Made by a program: the position numbers and the translations under genes | Shown here: piece after piece, positions 60,101 through 64,000 of the stretch | Position numbering within the stretch: the stretch's first letter is position 1 | Layout: each line of letters starts with the position of its first letter | From: Juglans regia | Taxonomy: Eukaryota > Streptophyta > Magnoliopsida > Fagales > Juglandaceae | Length of the DNA stretch: 64,000 nt | Assembly: GCF_001411555.2 (NCBI RefSeq) | Contig: NC_049903.1 | Coordinates: forward strand, 10,040,362 to 10,104,361 | Reading direction: 5' to 3' | Notes under the pieces: generated by a model | The model's input: the letters and a program-made list of their open reading frames with translations, nothing else | Told to the model about the DNA's origin: nothing | Database searches by the model: none

Positions 60101-61268
60101 ATCTCCTCGATACCCAATGCAATCGAGAACATCTCCTTAAGTGTCATATATCTCCCGTCTGGTTATTTAAGTCGATGCTTCGCGCTTGCATCGGCGAACA
60201 ACTGAGGAAACACCTCTCCTAAGTGTCCCATCTCTTTTCACCTGAACGCGGTCAAGTCATCTCCTGCCTAGCGACTTCTCCAACAAAAATCAAGTGGTGA
60301 CACTCGTGCCACAACCGCCGCCAACAGGTTATCCAAGAATGAGCTTCCAAAGTCTACAACCACCTCACGCGGGTTATCTTTGAGAACAAGTCGACAGACT
60401 CGACAACTACCTAAGATGGACCCAAGGGGTCGATAGGCTCCCTGACCACTTAAGCGCAAGATATACTACAAAAAAATTCTAACATCAACACCAAGATGGG
60501 AACATCAAACAACTCATACAAAGGGCAAAAAGTCCTCTAACTCTATCAATGACAAAAATGATCACAAGAATACACACTCTTTGCTAACTAACAATCATGC
60601 GAAACCATCCAAGCGTTCGATTATTAGACAAAAGTTGGCACCTAAGTCGAGCTATGTGCTCGCACCTTGCGCGGTTGAGTCATCTCCCGCCTAGTTCTTC
60701 AAGTCGAGCTCTACACTCGTACCTTGCACAATTGAGTCATCTCTCGCCTAGTTCTCCAAGCCGAATTTCATGCTCGCACCTTGCGTGGTTGAGTCATCTC
60801 CAGCTCGATTCTCCAAGTCGAACTTCGCACTCAGAGATCTTCATTGCTTTGCGCAAACAAACAGAAAGCCAGAGACCGACCCCCATAATTTATTTTTCTA
60901 CAAGATTCTACGAGATTATCTCTATCAAAACTTGACTTGCAGATTCTCAAGGTTTTCTTATTGAGCAAGTAGACCTTAAGAATCGCAGGCATACTTAAGG
61001 GGATAAATATCTCAAGCCCAATATAATACTCCACACCCAATCCATGAAGGAGGGGTCATCATTAGGAAGTAAAAAGAGACAAGAAAGAGGAAAGGAAGGG
61101 ACAAGATGAGTAAAGAAAAAGCAAAGTGTCAGAAGAAAAAAGGCAAGTCAAGGAAGTTTGACGAAAAATGGGGGACGGATGACTTGAAGTGACATAAAGT
61201 CGATTCTTCATCTACCATTGACAGGGGCTCAAGGGATTAAGTTGACTAAAAGAATGGGCAACCCAACG

Positions 61269-61299
<31 letters not shown>

Positions 61300-62792
61300 G
61301 GCTTCTAATCCTCCAAATGGGAAACTCTATCTTTAACTTCTCTGGGTTAAAGAGGTTCAAACTCCATTTGTATTGTAAATTATAAGAGACTATGAGTGAC
61401 TGTAAAATACTCTCATTAGAGTAGATTTGTCCACAAACGACCCATAGACGTAAGTCTTGTATTGAACTACGTAAATCTATATATTCCTCTTTGTTTATAT
61501 TTTATATATTTATTTTTTATTCACTTTTATGAATTTACGTACGAGTACCACACCGCCGCTCCTTACCACCTCCGTTGGCTTCAAGCTATGTTATCGAAAC
61601 TTGTCATCTCCGTATACCCGAAAATAACTCTCCCCCATCCCGACATGTGAGGAGACTTACGTCCTTAACATGCAAAGATCTACAATGCATTCATGCAAGT
61701 GGTTTGGAATTCGATATTAGTAACGCATCAACAGTTCTATAGCTAGAAAGCATTAAGATCGATGGAGATGTAATATTTATGGTGAAAGATATACCTCTCT
61801 TTTGTCGTTCATAATAAATGCACCAATACTCACTCGGTGGCTGGCATTCGCAGGAAGGGTATGTACTCCACCTGGAATCCAATATGCGAGCATCAAGTAT
61901 GTCGGCTCCGCGTGGTGGTACCAGAATCCTTCCTGCACGTACGTACAAGAGTATAATGACCGTTGTAATTAAGGTAATCTATGGACAAAATATCAGCCTG
62001 AATAATCGTCACGTACACCTGAACCCTTTCTTCCCGGCCGTCAGCTCTGAGGTATCAAAACTCCAAACTTTAATGAGAAAAGAAAAGAAAAAAAAAAAAT
62101 TTCACCGGGCGAGCTGGGGTTTGGAAATCACCTTAACAGCAGGTTCGACTAGATTGGCTAGCTTAATGGGTAATTTCAGCCAAACTCCCTTCTTCCCCTA
62201 CATATAACAAAAAAACAATAAATTAATTTGCACAACACGAATGAGGAATGTTTCTTAATTTTCCTGAGCAAATACATTAATACACGCGCGTGATGGAGTT
62301 GGCTTTGCAAATAACCCAAATATGAAGACGAGGAGATAATCAAAAAGCACCCGTTGGGGGAAAAGAAAAAATGCAGACACCAAGAAATAGATCAATGTCA
62401 TATACAATAATATTATAAATCAATTAATAATTAAGTTTATCTCTTTTTTAGTTTTGAAGATAAACGCACGTACGGTGATTAATTCTATAATATTTCATTT
62501 CATTAATTTAGATTAAATAACTTAGTACTGTATATGATACGTACTTCCATATCATTTCTTTTCTTTCCTTGAACAACCATGCAATATGATAGATAAGTCC
62601 CAGAAAATGAAAAATCACCTGCTCTCTCCAATGATAAATGGAAGCTCTAAGCACAGAGCCGAAGGCAGCAGCGTCCATGGGGTGCTGCTGGGGTTCCATT
62701 TCCACAATGACCCCTCCAAACTCATCATTCACCGCAGTTAGTAGGGAATTTTCGGTTTCACCAAACACCTGCTGCGTCCCAGACTCCGACAT
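54622..62792 (-). CDS. Nudix hydrolase (NUDT2/6/10-like)
   Basis: Eight minus-strand exons: 62619-62792, 62132-62197, 61795-61932, 55604-55681, 55454-55504, 55276-55310, 55066-55174 and 54622-54804. They join in frame to 277 aa, the usual length for this branch. All junctions are GT-AG. The N-terminal helper domain has GKKGVWLKLPIKLANLVEPA and EGFWYHHAEPTYLM. The Nudix box is complete: G148, E154, REVKEE at 162-167 and G169-I170, binding the catalytic Mg. A downstream KSDLFFVCMMRPLSF segment is typical of plant ADP-ribose/NADH pyrophosphatases, which clear nucleotide sugars and modulate redox and immune signalling; exact substrate is not readable. The start ATG at 62790-62792 is the only one in frame. 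Intron 3 is 6.1 kb because of an inserted LTR element. The coding sequence appears intact. Confidence 0.93.
56415..56946. mobile_element. hAT-like MITE nested in the left LTR
   Basis: The insert starts TAGGG and ends CCCTA and is flanked by the 8-bp target duplication gtgttgga (56407-56414 and 56947-56954). The right LTR has the empty site (agcaaagtgtcaga). Terminal TAGGG and an 8-bp duplication are hAT hallmarks. The interior carries accgatcggaaccgac-type text common in such plant elements. No transposase. Confidence 0.85.
57089..57137. repeat. GA microsatellite in the left LTR
   Basis: About 24 GA units. The right LTR has a shorter run at about 61271-61299, showing length change since insertion. 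Confidence 0.9.
57523..60994. repeat. Interior of the LARD-like element with degenerate tandem repeats
   Basis: It is GC-richer than the surroundings. About 57700-59160 is a pyrimidine-rich, gtgcac/ccatgcac-rich stretch with the caccatgcac theme. At 59220-59480, gtcgagctctgtctccc recurs about every 31 bp. At 59500-60230, cacctctcctaagtgtc recurs about every 110 bp. At 60675-60840, ttgagtcatctc recurs every 57 bp. A 15-C homopolymer is at 59652-59666. Open frames here reflect the repeats and lack known domains. Confidence 0.6.
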
Positions 62793-62898
62793 GGCTCCGT
62801 CGACACTACGTAAGTCGACCACCTAGTCCTAGGTCTATTAATCCGGCCCAACTTTATTGTTGTGACTTGGGCGCGCTAGTTTTGCGAGGAAACACAGC

Positions 62899-62906
62899 TT
62901 ATATAT
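62899..62906 (-). promoter_or_regulatory. Candidate TATA box of the Nudix gene
   Basis: On the minus strand atatataa lies about 107-114 bases upstream of the start codon. Confidence 0.5.
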
Positions 62907-64000
62907 GGTCGATCGATCGGTTTATTACTACGTGAATCCACACACTTTCCTTCTCAGCTGCAGTATATTTTCTTTAATTTACGTCCACATATATATATGA
63001 AGTAACGTGCTCTCAGGGCCTCGGACTTTGATTCTTCTCTCACCAATCTTAATTACCATCCGGCCCTTTGAATTCAACAAGTTCCCAGATTCTTCTCTCA
63101 CCAATCTTATTTTTCAGTAAGTCGTGTGTACTAATTATAATAACATGCCCTTGTTTTTTCACTCCAATTAATATTCCCATATAAATATATATATATATAT
63201 ATATATATCATCTGATCTGTTTCCTTTTTAACTAAATAAAAAGAGAGATCCATTCTTATATGTGTGCATGGATATATATTGATGCTAAGAATATATAAAA
63301 GATTTTATTGATCATAATCTTATTAACCATAATTTTTTCATAAAAAATATTTATGACATGTCATTAAATGATTGCACATTAAAAATAAATAAAAATATAA
63401 ACCATGGAATCAAACATATTTACGCTATATATATATATATATGAATAAGTAAATAACCTATAATTGATTTCTTTTATGTTTTGATTTTTCATTATTTATT
63501 TTTCCGTCTACTCTTCAAATCGATTCCTTGTGATTTTCGGAGAAAATACCATGCAAGATCATACACGACTCAAATATGTTACTTCAAGAAAAAAGTTTAA
63601 AAAAAAAAAAAAAGAAAGGTCGTAGAACGTGCAACTGTACAAGCGGGTAGTGGCCTTTTGACTATTGATAATTTCGAATATTAAACGAAACCCCGCATTT
63701 TCCTATCACATTCCTTAATAACAATAAAAAATAAAAAAACAAATCTGAATTGCTTCCTTTTTTCTAAATCTATAAAACTACTAAAAACAAGAACTTGCTC
63801 CAAACTTTACTTCGGGACTTTGCCGATGGCCGCGACACGTCAGCTTAAGATACAAAGTAATGTTATTATGCCGTTTATTTATATCACTCATTTTATTGTC
63901 GCACATCATGTAATTTATTAAAAAAAAATTAAAAATATAAATATAAAAAATTGAAATATTTTAGTAATTTAATTTTTATCCTTTTATTTTCTTACATTAT
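62907..64000. other. Region upstream of the Nudix gene
   Basis: AT-rich with TA microsatellites (about 63184-63208 and 63426-63441) and a poly-A run (about 63598-63614). The phrase cagattcttctctcaccaatctta occurs in two forms near 63030 and 63088, a small local duplication. No gene recognised. Confidence 0.45.

Larger units (their letters stand above)
56271..61675. mobile_element. LARD-like LTR element lacking gag-pol
   Basis: Left LTR 56276-57522 and right LTR 60995-61670 align throughout (caagcccaatat, gtcgattcttca, GA tract, tagacgta, gtccttaaca). The left one is longer only because of a 540-bp nested insertion; without it the lengths are about 707 and 676 bp. The 5-mer TGCAA flanks both outer edges (56271-56275 and 61671-61675). 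LTR ends read A/TTAAGG...CCTTAACA, which is not the canonical TG...CA, and I could not find a clear primer-binding site or polypurine tract. The orientation is therefore left open. The 3.5-kb interior has no recognisable retroviral protein domain. Confidence 0.78.
55682..61794 (-). other. Nudix intron 3, enlarged by an LTR element
   Basis: 6,113 bp from donor gtatat (exon ending at 61795) to acceptor ctgtag (before 55681). Removing the element at 56276-61670 and one target repeat would leave about 0.7 kb, similar to an ordinary intron. Confidence 0.85.

Noticed and set aside
59221..60840. CRISPR-like periodic array
   Set aside because: Repeats are degenerate and contiguous without unique spacers, and the genome is a plant nuclear one.

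Overview
This is a nuclear window from a flowering plant, almost certainly a woody eudicot. The evidence is AT-rich intergenic DNA, GT-AG introns, long homopurine and TA microsatellites, and many small MITE-type repeats. The commonest MITE (a TTTGGAT edge with GATGAGATGAG runs) resembles families I associate with Fagales such as walnut and pecan. That placement is inference. I see no prokaryotic or organellar features.

Six protein genes were read by joining exons across splice sites. From left to right they are: (1) the 3' part of a heavy-metal-associated isoprenylated plant protein (HIPP) gene, + strand, 1008-3074, with its 5' end outside the window; (2) a six-exon oligopeptide transporter (OPT), + strand, 17632-21637, 742 aa; (3) a four-exon SnRK1 beta subunit, - strand, 23649-25987; (4) a mitochondrial acyl carrier protein, + strand, coding exons 31211-31830, with a 5' UTR exon behind Site II and telo-box promoter motifs; (5) a two-exon Pollen Ole e 1 family secreted protein, - strand, 32199-34508, convergent with the acyl carrier gene; (6) an eight-exon Nudix hydrolase (NUDT2/10 type), - strand, 54622-62792.

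The rest is largely transposon-derived. At 3.1-17 kb there are MITEs, a decayed LINE 3' end with RNase H (8.9-10.3 kb), a deletion-derived Copia fragment (11.9-12.5 kb) and a long-TIR element (16-17 kb). At 37.5-50.4 kb lie two gag-only Copia elements of one family in opposite orientations (37533-40202 +, 47925-50431 -), a FAR1/MULE-related fragment, a solo LTR with a perfect 5-bp target duplication (41761-43204), and a decayed duplicate of the acyl-carrier/Ole e 1 gene pair (45.4-47.6 kb). The third large block, 56276-61670, is a 5.4-kb LTR-flanked element without recognisable gag-pol. It sits inside one Nudix intron and carries a nested hAT-like MITE in its left LTR.

The genes do not form a pathway. 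The best leads are the pseudogenised gene-pair duplication, the gag-only Copia family whose zinc knuckle has lost its last cysteine in both copies, and the nested element with a tandem-repeat interior in the Nudix intron. I did not find a clearly new biological system.
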